DNA from: Haematococcus lacustris | Lineage: Eukaryota > Chlorophyta > Chlorophyceae > Chlamydomonadales > Haematococcaceae | Direction of reading: 5' to 3' | NCBI GenBank assembly: GCA_030144725.1 | Contig: JASKMD010000029.1 | Coordinates: forward strand, 5,565,538 to 5,629,537 | DNA length: 64,000 nt | Shown here: in pieces, positions 45,706-56,568 of the stretch | Position numbering within the stretch: the first letter of the stretch is position 1 | How the letters are laid out: each line of letters opens with the position of its first letter | Translations under genes and position numbers: made by a program | Notes under the pieces: generated by a model | The model's input: the letters and a program-made list of their open reading frames with translations, nothing else | What the model was told of the DNA's origin: nothing | Databases searched by the model: none

Positions 45706-48700
45706 ATGGCCGGGGAGGACGACGTCGCGATTGCAGACAAGGAGGTTAACGAAACCGGAGAGGAGGCGCAGGCAGAGCTGGCTGCCAAGGTACGCCTCAC
45801 GCCTCGTGTTTTTCAACCAAGTTTGCTCCGAACAGGGAGCTAAGAGTGCAATACTGCTTACTGTGCAGGCACCGGGAGGAAAAGTAGGCAAGGTAATTTG
45901 GACATGTCGCCTGTGTGTCTCCGCGGAGGTCAAACAGGACAGCTGCTGGGCTTATGCCAAGCCATGTTCAAGCGTGCTTCGTTTGCATCGCGGGGCGCGG
46001 CAAATGCCGTGTACCACATTGCCTTGCATGCTGCCAATCCTTCACCTTTTTAACAGCCTCCTGCCACAAAGTGAAAGATCCTGGCATAACACTCCTGTAT
46101 TATTGATGCGCAGATCCCTGCAGCCATTGCCCTGATACTTGGGGTCTGCATTGACAGTATTGTTTGTGTGCACACATTACACTGCTGTTCTGTTTTACAT
46201 TACGCAGGCTCAAGAGGATGCTGATGATGAAGCAGCAGTTGAGGAGCAAGAGGCAGAGCTAGAAGCAGCTGAACCAGAAGCTGAGGCAGATGCAGAGGCT
46301 GAGCCAGAAGCAGATGCGGAGGCAGAAGCAGCCGAACTAGAAGCAGCTGAGCCAGAGGTAGCAGAGGCAGAAGCAGCAGAGCCAGAAGCAGAGGAGGAAG
46401 CAGAAGCAGCTGAACCAGAAGTAGCTGAGCCAGAAGCAGCTGAGCCAGAGGCAGAAGCAGAGGAGGAGGCAGAAGCAGCTGAGCTAGAGGCAGAAGCAGA
46501 GGAGACAACAGCGGTTGAGCCAGATGCAGATGCAGAGGCTGAGCCAGATGCAGAGGCTGAGCCGGAGGCAGAGGTTGAGCTTGAAGCAGTTGAGCCAGAA
46601 GCAGAGGAGGAGCCAGAGACAACTGAGCCAGACGCAGATGCTGAGCCAGAAGCAGCTGAGCTAGGTGCAGAGGCAGCTGAGCCAGAAGCAGAGGCTGAGC
46701 GAGAAGCAGCTGAGCCAGAAGCAGAGGTGGAGGCAGAAGCTGCTGAGCCAGAAGCAGCTGAGCCAGAAGCAGAGGTGGAGGCAGAAGCAGCTGAGCCAGA
46801 AGCAGAGGTGGAGGCAGAAGCTGCTGAGCCAGAAGCAGCTGAGCCAGAGGCAGAAGCAGAGGAGGAGGCAGAAGCAGCTGAGCCAGAGGCAGAACCAGAG
46901 GAGGAGGCAGAAGCAGAGGAGCCAGAAGCAGAGGAGCCAGAAGCAGCTGAGCCAGAAGCAGCTGAGCTAGATGCAGAGGCAGCTGAGCCAGAAGCAGAGG
47001 AGGAGCGAGAAGCAGCTGAGCCAGAAGCAGAGGTGGAGGCAGAAGCTGCTGAGCCAGAAGCAGCTGAGCCAGAGGCAGAACCAGAGGAGGAGGCAGAAGC
47101 AGCTGAGCCAGAGGCAGAACCAGAGGAGGAGGCAGAAGCAGCTGAGCCAGAAGCAGAAGCAGAGGAGGAGGCAGAAGCAGCTGAGCCAGAGGCAGAACCA
47201 GAGGTGGAGGCAGAAGCAGCTGAGCCAAAAGCAGCTAAACCAGAAGCAGAGGTGGAGGCAGCTGAGCCAGAAGCAGAGGCTGAGCCAGAAGCAGCCGAGC
47301 TAGAAGCAGATGCAGAAGCAGAGGTGGAGGCAGCTAAGCCAGAAGCAGAGGAGCCAGAAGCAGAGGCGCCAGAAGCAGCTGAGCTAGATGCAAAGGCAGC
47401 TGAGCCAGAAGCAGAGGCTGAGCCAGAAGCAGCTGAACCAGAAGCAGAGGTGGAGGCAGAAGCATCTGAGCCAGAAGCAGCTGAGCCAGAAGCAGAGGCT
47501 GAGCCAGAAGCAGACGAGCTAGAAGCAGATGCAGAGGCAGCTGAGCCAGAAGCAGAGGTGGAGGCAGCTGAGCCAGAAGCAGAGGCTGAGTCAGAAGCAG
47601 CTGAACCAGAAGCAGAGGTGGAGGCAGAAGCATCTGAGCCAGAAGCAGCTGAGCCAGAAGCAGAGGCTGAGCCAGAAGCAGCCGAGCTAGAAGCAGATGC
47701 AGAGGCAGCTGAGCCAGAAGCAGATGTGGAGGCAGCTGAGCCAGATGCAGAGGCTGAGCCAGAAGCAGCTGAGCCAGAAGCAGAGGCTGAGCCAGAAGCA
47801 GCTGAACCAGAAGCAGAGGTGGAGGCAGAAGCATCTGAGCCAGAAGCAGCTGAGCCAGAAGCAGAGGCTGAGCCAGAAGCAGCCGAGCTAGAAGCAGAGG
47901 CTGAGCCAGAAGCAGAGGTGGAGGCAGAAGCTGCTGAGCCAGAAGCAGCTAAGCCAGAAGCAGAGGCTGAGTTAGAAGCAGAGGCAGAAGCAGCTGAGCC
48001 AGAAGCAGAGCCAGAAGCAGAGCCAGAAGCAGCTGAGTCAGAGGCTGAGCCAGAAGCAGCGAAACCAGAAGCAGAGGTGGAGGCAGCTGAGCCAGAAGCA
48101 GAGGCTGAGCCAGAAGCAGAGCCAGAAGCAGCTGAGCCAGCAGCTGAGCCAGAAGCAGCTGAGTCAGAGGCTGAGCCAGAAGCAGATGCGGAAGCAGAAG
48201 CAGCCGAACTAGAAGCAGCTGAGCCAGAGGTAGCAGAGGCAGAAGCAGAGCCAGAAGCAGCTGAGCCAGAAGCAGAGGCGGAGCCAGCAACACGCGCAGG
48301 GGCAGAAGCCAAGGCAGAGGCTGTGGCTGGGCCAAATGCAAAATCTGAGCCAACAGCAGCTGAGCCAGAGTCTTCCTCACCAGAAGCCGAGGCTGACTAT
48401 GAGAACGACTTTGATGAGGGGGCTGGAGAGGCTGCTGATGCTCTCACCGCCACCGATGCTGCTCCTGGTGGCAGGTCAGCCGCCACCATTGTACAGTCTG
48501 CAAAGGGCAAGGGCATAGTAGCCCCTTCATCTGTGCATGCTGAGGGGGAAGAGGCTGGCGTGACCAGCAAGGTGGGGACCACTGCTCCCCCGCCACCTGC
48601 TGCGCAAAACTCCTCAGCCAAGCCCACAGCCCTCCCTGCCGGCAGCAAGGCTAGGAGCATGCCAGCAAGCAAAGCAACCCCTGCCCCCAAAGCTCTCAAG

Positions 48701-50593
48701 GCAGCTGCCCCACCCGCTGCCAAGCCTGTGGCCAAGCCTGTGGCCAAGGCACCGGCGATAGCCAGCAAGCCACCGGCCAAGCCAAGCCTGCCTGCGCCTG
48801 CACCGCCCAAGCCGTCTGTGCCCCGCGCCCCTCCAAAGCCAGCAGCAGCCATCCCCGCAGCCAACCCTGGCCCAGCAGCAGCTGACGAGGACACCACCGG
48901 GCCTGCCGCCAGCGCACCAGCAGCAGCTGCTAGGAAGCCAGGTGTGAAGCCCAGGGTTCCAGCTCAACCTGCGCCAACCAGGCCTGCACCACCCCCTCAC
49001 AAGCTCAGCGTGCCACTCCCTGCACGCTCCTCTGCTGCCTCTACAACCAGTGTCTCTGTCCCAGTGACGGAGCCGGCAGTGCGTGGCCTTTCTGCTGACG
49101 GCATTGAGCGCAGCGCGGCACACCTTGTGGCAGATAACTCACGGCACTCGGCACCGCACGCTTCATCTACCAGGTCTACTGCAGGTGCCAGGTCTACAGT
49201 TCCAGCAGGCAAATCTGGGGTGGGTCAGGGGCGACCTCCTGGGCTGCAGCCTGGCAACGGCTCTGCAGGAAGGGCGTCAGGCAGGGCCGGGCCGCCTGGT
49301 GCAGCCTCCAGGATAGCGCCCGCTGCAGTAGGGGCTGTCGGGGCGGCAGATGCGGCCTCTTTGGGCCCTGTCGTCGTCGGCAACAAGGTCGTCGGCCCGG
49401 CTGGGCGAGTGATCTCCCCTGCGCGCGGCGCTGGCCACTTTGCGCGCCAGAAGCTTACCTTTACTGCGGCGCCCAACACCGCTGTCGCGCGCCGCTTCGA
49501 GCGCACTGACTACTCGCACTCAAACTATGAGGCGCAAAAGATCAACGGGGACAACAACAAGCTGTGCAAGCGGCTGCTGGAGATTTCTGGGGCCCCGGGA
49601 GGGGAAGGGGCCCCGCCTGCGCCCGCTGGCGCCGCACCTGTGCGCATGCTGCCGGTGCTGGTGGAGAGCCCGGCAGCCGTGAACCGCCGACGCAAGGAGG
49701 ACCGCATCGCTCAGGTGGGCTTGATTACACCGCTGTCAGATGGACCTGCCAAGGGGAAACCACTGGCTGGGTTGACCGCTGCCGCACTGATTATTGCAGC
49801 AATGCCAGACCATTCAGCATCTGCTGGTGACACTCTGCAGGAAAACCTCGCCATCTACAAGCGGCTGCAAGCTGTGAAGCCCACGCCCGCTGTCGCCCGT
49901 GATGTGTTGTCCAAGCACTTCCACGACCAACAGGGCTATGGCGCCAATGTTCGCAAGGTGGGCTGTGGGCTCTGCCTAGATGTGCCCAGCGCAAGGCAGC
50001 TGGCTGGGGTGGTGGGCCTGATTGCTGTTTGTGGTTGACACCGATAAGCTGCCAGCATGGCATGGCTGCTGGCCATGCACCTAGTGCCGGGTCATGGAGG
50101 CAACCCAGCCGCATTGGACAGGGAGCAGCCAGGTGACCAGCTCAAAGCCATGTCATTGGTATCTCTGTACTGCATCCCACAAGCACCCTGCCTGACCACT
50201 ACACATACAGACATGGCAAGGGTTCCACAAGCAGCAGGGGAGCCACATCTGCCCTCCCTCAACCCCTGATGGTGCCTGCAGTTCCGTGACCAGGGTGGCC
50301 ACCAGGCCGCCAGCAACAGCCGTGCTTCACCAGCATCCCTCCATAGCGGGCCTTCTGGCCTGTACGTGCCCAGCCTGGACGAGCCCCTGGCACCTGCCAA
50401 GCACTCCCAGTACTCCCTTGCCCCAATGGCGTCAGCACAGGACCTGCCTGCTCAGCAGCCGGGCACAGAGTCAGAGGAGACGGGGCAGGCGGCCGCGGCA
50501 GCAATGGTGGTGGTGCCTGCCACCCCTGCTGCGGCCAGCGAGGTCAAGCACGTGCCCGATGACCACATGGAGGAGGAGGTTGGGGAAGAGTGA
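45706..50593 (+). CDS. CFAP97/Hemingway-like ciliary protein with giant Glu/Ala-rich domain
   Basis: Proposed exons: 45706-45789 (ATG in AAAAATGGCC), a 24-base exon 45869-45892, 46208-49714, 49841-49957 and 50282-50593. All joints are phase 0, giving about 1,347 residues. Residues about 37-765 are a Glu/Ala/Pro repeat (AEPEAE, VEAEAAEPEA). Then comes a Pro/Ala/Lys-rich basic region, and the C-terminus carries the KIAA1430/CFAP97 pattern: NYEAQKINGDNNKLCKRLLE, then across an intron RRRKEDRIAQ joined to ENLAIYKRLQAVKPTPAV, then HDQQGYGANVRK joined to FRDQGG. CFAP97/Hemingway proteins are needed for motile cilia. The 126-base intron at 49715-49840 has no stop, so it looks coding if unspliced; removing it restores the conserved spacing. 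The microexon is the least certain part. The last two exons are duplicated downstream. Confidence 0.75.
46208..48390 (+). repeat. Glu-Ala-Pro coding repeat array
   Basis: Units built from GAGCCAGAAGCAGCT and GAGGCAGAAGCA, grouped into larger blocks (for example the AEAEPEAAEPEAEVEAEASE block occurs at least three times between about 47400 and 47880). The array keeps frame throughout and also leaves an open frame of about 700 codons on the opposite strand. Confidence 0.9.
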
Positions 50594-51551
50594 GGCGTAG
50601 GAGCAAGACTAGGGTCTTGGGTGCTGGCCTGTGGTTCGGGATGGTGTGCTGAGTGCATGTTGTGTTATTAATTGGCTGCACCATGTATCATTCAATAAAC
50701 ATAGTGAGATACACATGTTTGGCACGGCCGCTGCTCTCTTGCACAGCAGCGGAGGGACAGTCAAGCCCGTGGGGGGCACATGTGACCTGTGTGTGACTTG
50801 GGAAGCACAAGTGACAAGCATGTGCCTGGTGACGACAGTGCTTGCTTGCTGGCTTGCTTGTGACCTGAGCAGTGCAGCTCATGGATGGTGTTAGCCCATG
50901 GATCATTGCATGGGGCCAGTATGCAGTCCATGCAGTAGCTATGCCACAAGCATTCAATGCAAACTTGACAGGCTTGCAATTGATGATGGGGAGGGGCATA
51001 CACGCACCTGCACGCATGCCTCTGTATCTGTCCAAAGCAAGAATGCATAAACAAACCAACAGTCTGCCAGGACCCCTCTGGGCCAGTAGCGGATCCTACA
51101 TCAATGGCAGCCAGTGGGTGCACAGCTGGCCTGCCAAGCATGCTCTGGACCCAGACTGCACACCTGGCAGCCATGGGGCGAGTGCTGGGTGGCACCGATG
51201 TGGCGCTCCTCCCATGCCTTGCCAGGCACGCACTGCCATGTAGTGTTGGGCAACCCCAGGGTGCCAGCTGTCATGCCCATCGACCTGATGGTGCCACCTG
51301 ACCCACACTGGCCCAACAACCCACTGACATGTGTGACAGCATGTGTGGCATGTGTGACAGCCTTGGTAGGACCACTTGGTAAGCAGCAGGGCTGCATGTG
51401 CATCCAACCTGGATCGGCTCGAGCATCATGCATTATATGTGATGGACCTCACTTCCGCCCCACTCCGGTTGCCGGCACTCCGGTTAGATGGCAACCTGAT
51501 GCACATCCCAACACGGCCACTCCGCTTGGATAATGTAACTAATCCCCTGAT
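50594..51551. other. 3' flank of the CFAP97-like gene, first copy of a segmental duplication
   Basis: About 50282-51070 matches 56915-57690 at high identity (last exon plus 3' flank, including GCATGGGGCCAG and ATGCAGTCCATGCAGTAGCT). The second copy has an extra stretch of roughly 100 bp near 57365-57480. An AATAAA lies at about 50694. No separate gene. Confidence 0.7.
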
Positions 51552-54247
51552 ATGCCCCCAAAGAGGAAAAGCAAGCGCCCCGTCTCCCCCGCACAGAGTG
51601 CAGCCAGTAAGCCACAAAGCTTGGCGAAAGGCTCCCAGGACTTCCCGTGACATGCTTTCCCATGTCTGCAGGTGCCAGTGGTAATGGGCAGCAAGATCAG
51701 GAGTGGGGGCAGGCTGTGAAGGAAGTCATTGCAGAGAGGCGCCAGGTTATCAAGGCAACATTCCGTGGCCTTGTGGAGGCAGCGCGGCCTGATCTCAGCC
51801 CAGCTCAAGTTGACGCTGTTGTGGCAGAGGTCAACAAGCGCATGACCATGGGCAGCGAGCAGTGCGTCCTGGCAGTAGTCCTGTGCCTGTTCGTGCTTCC
51901 TAGGCCAGCCCACTCCAGGGTTCCCAGCAGCAGGTCCAGCCCCAGGCCCCTCTCCTCCACCTGACCCAGCCTGCCCTTCCTATGCTCACCCCCGCCTTGC
52001 CACACGCAGCTCACCCCGCACTGCTCAGCTGCCTCCCCCAGCTGAACATCAGGGACCCACAGCTGCTGGCACAGATCAAGGATGCACCGCAGACCATGGA
52101 GCTGCTCGCCAAAGTCAGTGTGTTGTAGCACCTGATGCGTGGCCCCCACCACCGTGGCATCAGGCTGCTGCACGGTGAGGTGGCTGTGCCGAGCAGCCCA
52201 GCAGCGCCTGGCCAGTTGCCATGCTGCAGGAGCTGGACGAGGAGCACTTGCGGGAGGACAACAGTGCCCTCAACGCAAACGCAACGAAGATCATCACCAG
52301 CATCCAGGAGTTCTACAGGCACCCGGGGCGCTTCGTCAGTTGGTGGTGCAAGGCGGTTGGGGTGGTGGAAGGGGGGTCCAGTAGGACTATGAAGAAGCAC
52401 TTCCCCCAGCTGGTGCTAGGGGCGCCTAGACTATAGCCTGCTTGATAGGGAGCACAAGTGGCGCTTGTCACCCAACAGTGTGCTGCGGCAGCCTAGGTGG
52501 GTGGCAGAGGTGGCAATGGATCGTAGGCTGCTGGGGCTGCCAGCCCACTACAAGCCAGCCACACACATTGCTGTTGGGGTGGACCCAGGTGTCACCCAGG
52601 CCATCAAGGCAGGGCATGCACAGCGGCACCCAGTCACAGGTCTGGTGCTCAGGCAGTGGGAGTGGGAGTTGAGCAAGGGGCAGCTGAAGCAAGACAGCGG
52701 GCTTACCAAAGCCAAGCAGGACACAGCCCGCTGTTCAACTGCCATCCAGCCACAGCTGCAGCAGCTGGCAGCTGCCATCCCAGCTGGCACCATCCAGGAC
52801 GGCCTTCAGGCCCACATCCAGGCCCACATCCTGGCCTTTCAGGCCACCTGGGACGCACTGTGGGAGGAGTACCTCAAGCCACGCTGGCGCAGGCAGCGGT
52901 TGGGGCTGCACCATGCCCAGGATCGCGTCATTGAGTGTTTTTGCAAGTTTGCGAACGTTTTTGACCTGACCTGACCTGACCCGACCCGACCCGACCCGAC
53001 CCGACCCGACCCGACCCGACCCGACCCGACCCGACCCGACCCGACCCGACCCGACCCGACCCGACCCGACCCGACCCGACCCGACCCGACCCGACCCGAC
53101 CCGACCCGACCCGACCCGACCCGACCCGACCCGACCCGACCCGACCCGACCCGACCCGACCCGACCCGACCCGACCCGACCCGACCCGACCCGACCCGAC
53201 CCGACCCGACCCGACCCGACCCGACCCGACCCGACCCGACCCGACCCGACCCGACCCGACCCGACCCGACCCGACCCGACCCGACCCGACCCGACCCGAC
53301 CCGACCCGACCCGACCCGACCCGACCCGACCCGACCCGACCCGACCCGACCCGACCCGACCCGACCCGACCCGACCCGACCCGACCCGACCCGACCCGAC
53401 CCGACCCGACCCGACCCGACCCGACCCGACCCGACCCGACCTGACCTGACGGTAGTGAATGGGATGAAGTGGGTGTCACGCCACCACTACCAACAGGAGA
53501 GGGGAGTGGCTGTGTTCCTGGGAGCGGGCAACTTCAGCCAGGGTGGGTGGAAGGCGGGGGCGGTGCGGTAGGGGTTTCGCAGGGTGGTGCAGCAGCCCAG
53601 CAGGCCCAGCACGTTTGACAGGCCTGACAGGCTGGCGATTGTGGATGAGTTCCGCATCAGCCGTGTCAGCTTGTCAGTGCATGCCCGCCAGCCTTGTGAG
53701 CTGCACCTGCCACCTGACCAGCCTAGGCCTGCAGACTGGGTACCCACAGTAGGCCAGGTCAACCCGCGGCTGGTGCGCCCGGCCTGGAGCCAGCGGCATG
53801 CTAAGTATGTGCGGGCCTGTCATGGTGCCATCAGGTGACGCGCAATCCTCCCCCAGCCCAGGCCCCCCTTGTCCAGGACCCCCCTGCCCCTGCCCAGGCC
53901 CCCCCCTCCCCCAGCCCAGGCTCCCCCCGCCCAGGTCCCACCACCTCCCCCAGCCCAGGCCCAGCCCCTCCCTGCAGCACCTTGCCCAGTGCAACGACCC
54001 CAGGCACCCCCAGGGGGCAGGTGGCTGGACCGGGACACCAACGGGTGCCTAAACTTGCAGCGCAATGGGGAGAGCATGCAGCGCCCCCTGGAACTGTGCC
54101 AATGAAAGGACCTGGAGGCTCTGCCCACCGTTGGCGAGGAGTACCAGCAGCGCTACAAGCTGGTCAATGACCGGCTGCCCAAGGCCAGGCAGCGGCTGCA
54201 CCGGGCTGCAGAGTACCGGCGATGGCCGGGCCCGCTACAATGCATAG
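51552..54247 (+). pseudogene. Fanzor/TnpB-like RuvC nuclease gene, near full length but disabled, copy B
   Basis: Starts with a basic leader (MPPKRKSKRPVSPAQ, a plausible nuclear signal). Helical blocks follow: QAVKEVIAERRQVIKATF, then after a GTGCGT intron NIRDPQLLAQIKDAPQTMEL, then IITSIQEFYRHPGRFVSWW. The core has VGVDPGVTQAI (RuvC-I Asp at 52582-52584), KQDSGLTKAKQDTAR, LGLHHAQDR and FCK, where an intron begins as in copy A. After it come VAVFLGAGNFSQGGW, RLAIVDEFRIS (Glu at 53647-53649), LVRPAWSQR, a Pro-rich linker and RWLDRDTNGCLNLQ (RuvC-III Asp at 54034-54036). Fanzors are eukaryotic TnpB relatives, RNA-guided nucleases spread by transposons. The CxxC zinc-ribbon cysteines expected after DEFRxS are absent. 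Stops lie near 52130, 52434, 53569, 53836 and 54102, so no intact protein is made. Family call is by motif pattern. Confidence 0.65.
52966..53450. repeat. (CCGAC)92 pentanucleotide array
   Basis: 92 uniform CCGAC units (52981-53440) bordered by three CTGAC units on the left and two on the right. The array lies inside the intron of Fanzor copy B that corresponds to the GTGAGG intron of copy A; the copy B donor has become GTTTGC. Confidence 0.95.
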
Positions 54248-55082
54248 GGCCTGGTAGTTTGCACAGGCTGTTAGCCTTACAGAGCATTAAGCTGTTAGTT
54301 TTGATGAGGTGCCCAGTGGTCGTGGGGTCGGCCCACGGAACGTGCTATCGATGTGGGGTCTGTAGTCATCAAGGGTGCGACCGAGGATGCTACAACTTGA
54401 CTGTAGTAGCTGAGTGAGATCACCCACAGTCAAACATGTTGTTCCTTGTTGAATAAGTTTTGCTCTGCTTCAAACGACGCATTGTTGCTGGGGAGGCTGG
54501 GAAGTGTTGTTCCATGTTGTTCCATGTTTGATGAGTTATGCTGGCCTGATGATATCTAAGAGGCTATAGTAGGACATGACCACGGCAAGCGCAGTGGAAG
54601 ATCGTGCCCTCCGCTCAGCAGGGATTCTGCTTAGAGAGGAGCTGGCTTACACTGTTTAAGCAGTCAGCCGTTAGGCTGCTTGGTCGTCCTCCCTCTCCAG
54701 GGTACAGGGACTGTCTGCATGATGATGGCCATTCACACCGTGACAAAGGCTCCTCTACCTGCAATGCCCTACAGTGTCTTAAACAGGCAAAGTCTAGGCG
54801 TGGAAAGTGTGTTCGTAATCAGGAGTCCGCCAGAAAGTGGTTCACACATGCATGTCAGGAGCCTCACAAGTGGTAACATCCCTCATGCTACACCAAAGTA
54901 AAGCATGAGTTGTAATCAAACACAGGCTGCGAGCTTATCATTGTAAAGGCTACTGCTAGTGTGCCTATTGCCCACTTCGGCTCAGCCATTCTGCTAGTCC
55001 TCTAGTAGCTCCAACCCCCACACATCCCCTTTGTGAGGGGTTTATTATTTGGTTTTGTTGGATTGTCTTGAGCTGTAGCTGG
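54248..55082. repeat. Repeat-rich spacer with LINE tail
   Basis: The 28-bp sequence starting TGTTGTTCCTTGTTG (about 54437) matches 18049 and has a degenerate copy near 54510. From about 54565 to 54850 the sequence (AGTAGGACATGACCACGGCA onward) matches 57780-58060 loosely. It includes the LINE-tail motif CAGTCAGCCGTTAGGCTGC at 54661. No intact gene. Confidence 0.6.
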
Positions 55083-55276
55083 CTACCGCTGCAACTTGCG
55101 CCGCCACTTACGCAATAGGGCCTTGTCGGCATTTTCCACCCACTCCTGGCCTGGCTGGCCTGGCTTAGGCATGGCTGGGTGGTCATTCCAGTAGCACAGC
55201 TCAGTGGGGCATGGGCCTGGGCCGACTGCACAGCGGCGAATGCTCAGTGCGGCTGACACGTCCCAATTATAGAACC
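55083..55276 (-). pseudogene. Fanzor-like C-terminal exon, copy C
   Basis: On the minus strand, after a CCCTGCAG acceptor near 55277, the exon reads RFYNWDVSAALSIRR, then CPTELCYWNDHPAMPKPG and GQEWVENADKALLRKW to a stop at 55083-55085. NWDVSAALSI aligns with the NRDVxAAxNI RuvC-III motif of Fanzor/TnpB proteins, but the Arg before Asp is Trp. It is a different subfamily from copies A and B. No upstream exon was found on this strand, so it is a 5'-truncated relic. Confidence 0.6.
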
Positions 55277-55833
55277 TGCAGGGGTGTGGGAGGTGCATGA
55301 CGTCAAGTCATGTGTCATGTCATGTGGGATATGCTCTTTGTAGCATCAGGGCAGTGCTTACCTGATGAATCAGTGATGGTGTGATTGCTTGTTGAGCGCA
55401 TCAGGCCCCTGACTTGGGAACGCTTTGCGTCGCTTTTCACTGGCCGCAGCCACGTTCATGGACACATGGGGCAATGCACATTTGTTACATCTGTATCTTC
55501 ACCCTACCTAGTCACCTTGACTCCACCACCAAACACGGCCACCCCCTCACCTTGACCCTATCCTCAGCCCCCTCACCTGAAGGACTCTGGCGGCGTATCA
55601 GGAGGCAGGCATGATCCCAATGGCGAGGGGAGGCGGCGAGGCGAGACGGCGAGGTCTCCATGTCCCTCTAACCGCCCCCCAACCGAGCCACATGGAGCCT
55701 CGTCTCGCCTCACCTCGCTCCGTTGGAATCGCGCCCACAGACGGCCTGCTCGGAGCAGCGTGGTGTTCGCCAGTATGCCAGGAGGGCAGGGCGTTGGCAG
55801 TGACCATGGTGCGTGGGCGAGGCTGCGAGACCG
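55277..55833. other. No supported gene
   Basis: Includes a GGCGAGGCGAGACGGCGAGG run near 55630-55660. The last part (about 55770-55830, ATGCCAGGAGGGCAGGGC onward) recurs at 58139-58200. Confidence 0.45.
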
Positions 55834-56140
55834 CATCGTTCAGGTGGGCTATGTTCGACCGCTGCCGGATAGCCTAGCCCATACTACTGGCTGACTGCTA
55901 TTGCACTGACAAATGCAGCAATGACAACGGGCCACAACTGAGCTGGTGACACTCTGCAGGAAAACCTTCCCATCTTTAAGCGGCTGGAAACTGTGAAGCC
56001 CACGCCTGCAGTCTCCCGTGATGTGCCGTCCAAGCACTGCCACGACCAACAGGGCTATGGCGCCAATGTCGAAAGGGTAGGCTGTGAGCTCCACCGTGAC
56101 GTGTTCAGCGCTCCACCAAGGCAGGTGGCAGGGGGGGTGG
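55834..56140 (+). pseudogene. Duplicated CFAP97 exon 4, copy 1
   Basis: 55960-56076 is a 117-base copy of exon 4 (49841-49957) and reads ENLPIFKRLETVKPTPAV and HDQQGYGANV. It is preceded by the end of exon 3 and the intron (CGCATCGTTCAGGTGGGC near 55833) and followed by a GTAGGC donor. Splice sites are kept but no upstream exons exist here. From 56141 to 56451 nothing else is seen. Confidence 0.8.
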
Positions 56141-56451
56141 GCCTGGTTGTTGTTTGTAGTGTGCATCACTATGCCTCCGGTCTGGCATGGCTGCTGGGCA
56201 TGTACACAGTGGAAGCCAAGCACATAGCCGTGCAGCTCTTTGAAACACCTCTCCACTGTGCCCTTGTCTGTCTCCTTATGCCCACCAATTGCAATGATAT
56301 TACATGTTTCAGTGCACTACTCCCCAAAGCCAGTTTTACATGGAAAATACTCTAAAGTGACTATGGCGTTGCTCTTGTCTACCTACACAAGTACTGGCTC
56401 CCAATTGCAGCAATGACAAGGGGGCACCACTGTGATGGTGACACACTGCAG

Positions 56452-56568
56452 GAAAACCTTCCCATGTACCAGCGGCTGGAGATTGAGAAACCCATGCCTG
56501 CAGTCGCCCGTGATGGGCCCGTGAAGTACTGCCACGACCAACAACGCTATGACGCCAATGTCCGCAAG
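56452..56568 (+). pseudogene. Duplicated CFAP97 exon 4, copy 2
   Basis: Another 117-base copy (ENLPMYQRLEIEKPMPAV, QQRYDANVRK) with a CTGCAG acceptor and a GTAGGT donor that is closer to consensus than the GTGGGC of the parent gene. The CACTG/GTGATGGTGACAC intron end is also shared. Confidence 0.8.

Noticed and set aside
46210..48312. 700-codon open frame (Ser/Ala/Gly-rich) on the minus strand opposite the Glu/Ala repeat
   Set aside because: It is the mirror of the GCAGAG/GCTGAG repeat, has no other composition or domain, and the plus-strand frame is the one that joins to conserved CFAP97 exons.
52928..53479. 183-codon Gly-Ser-Gly-Arg-Val frame on the minus strand
   Set aside because: Pure translation of the CCGAC array; there is no start context or flanking coding sequence.
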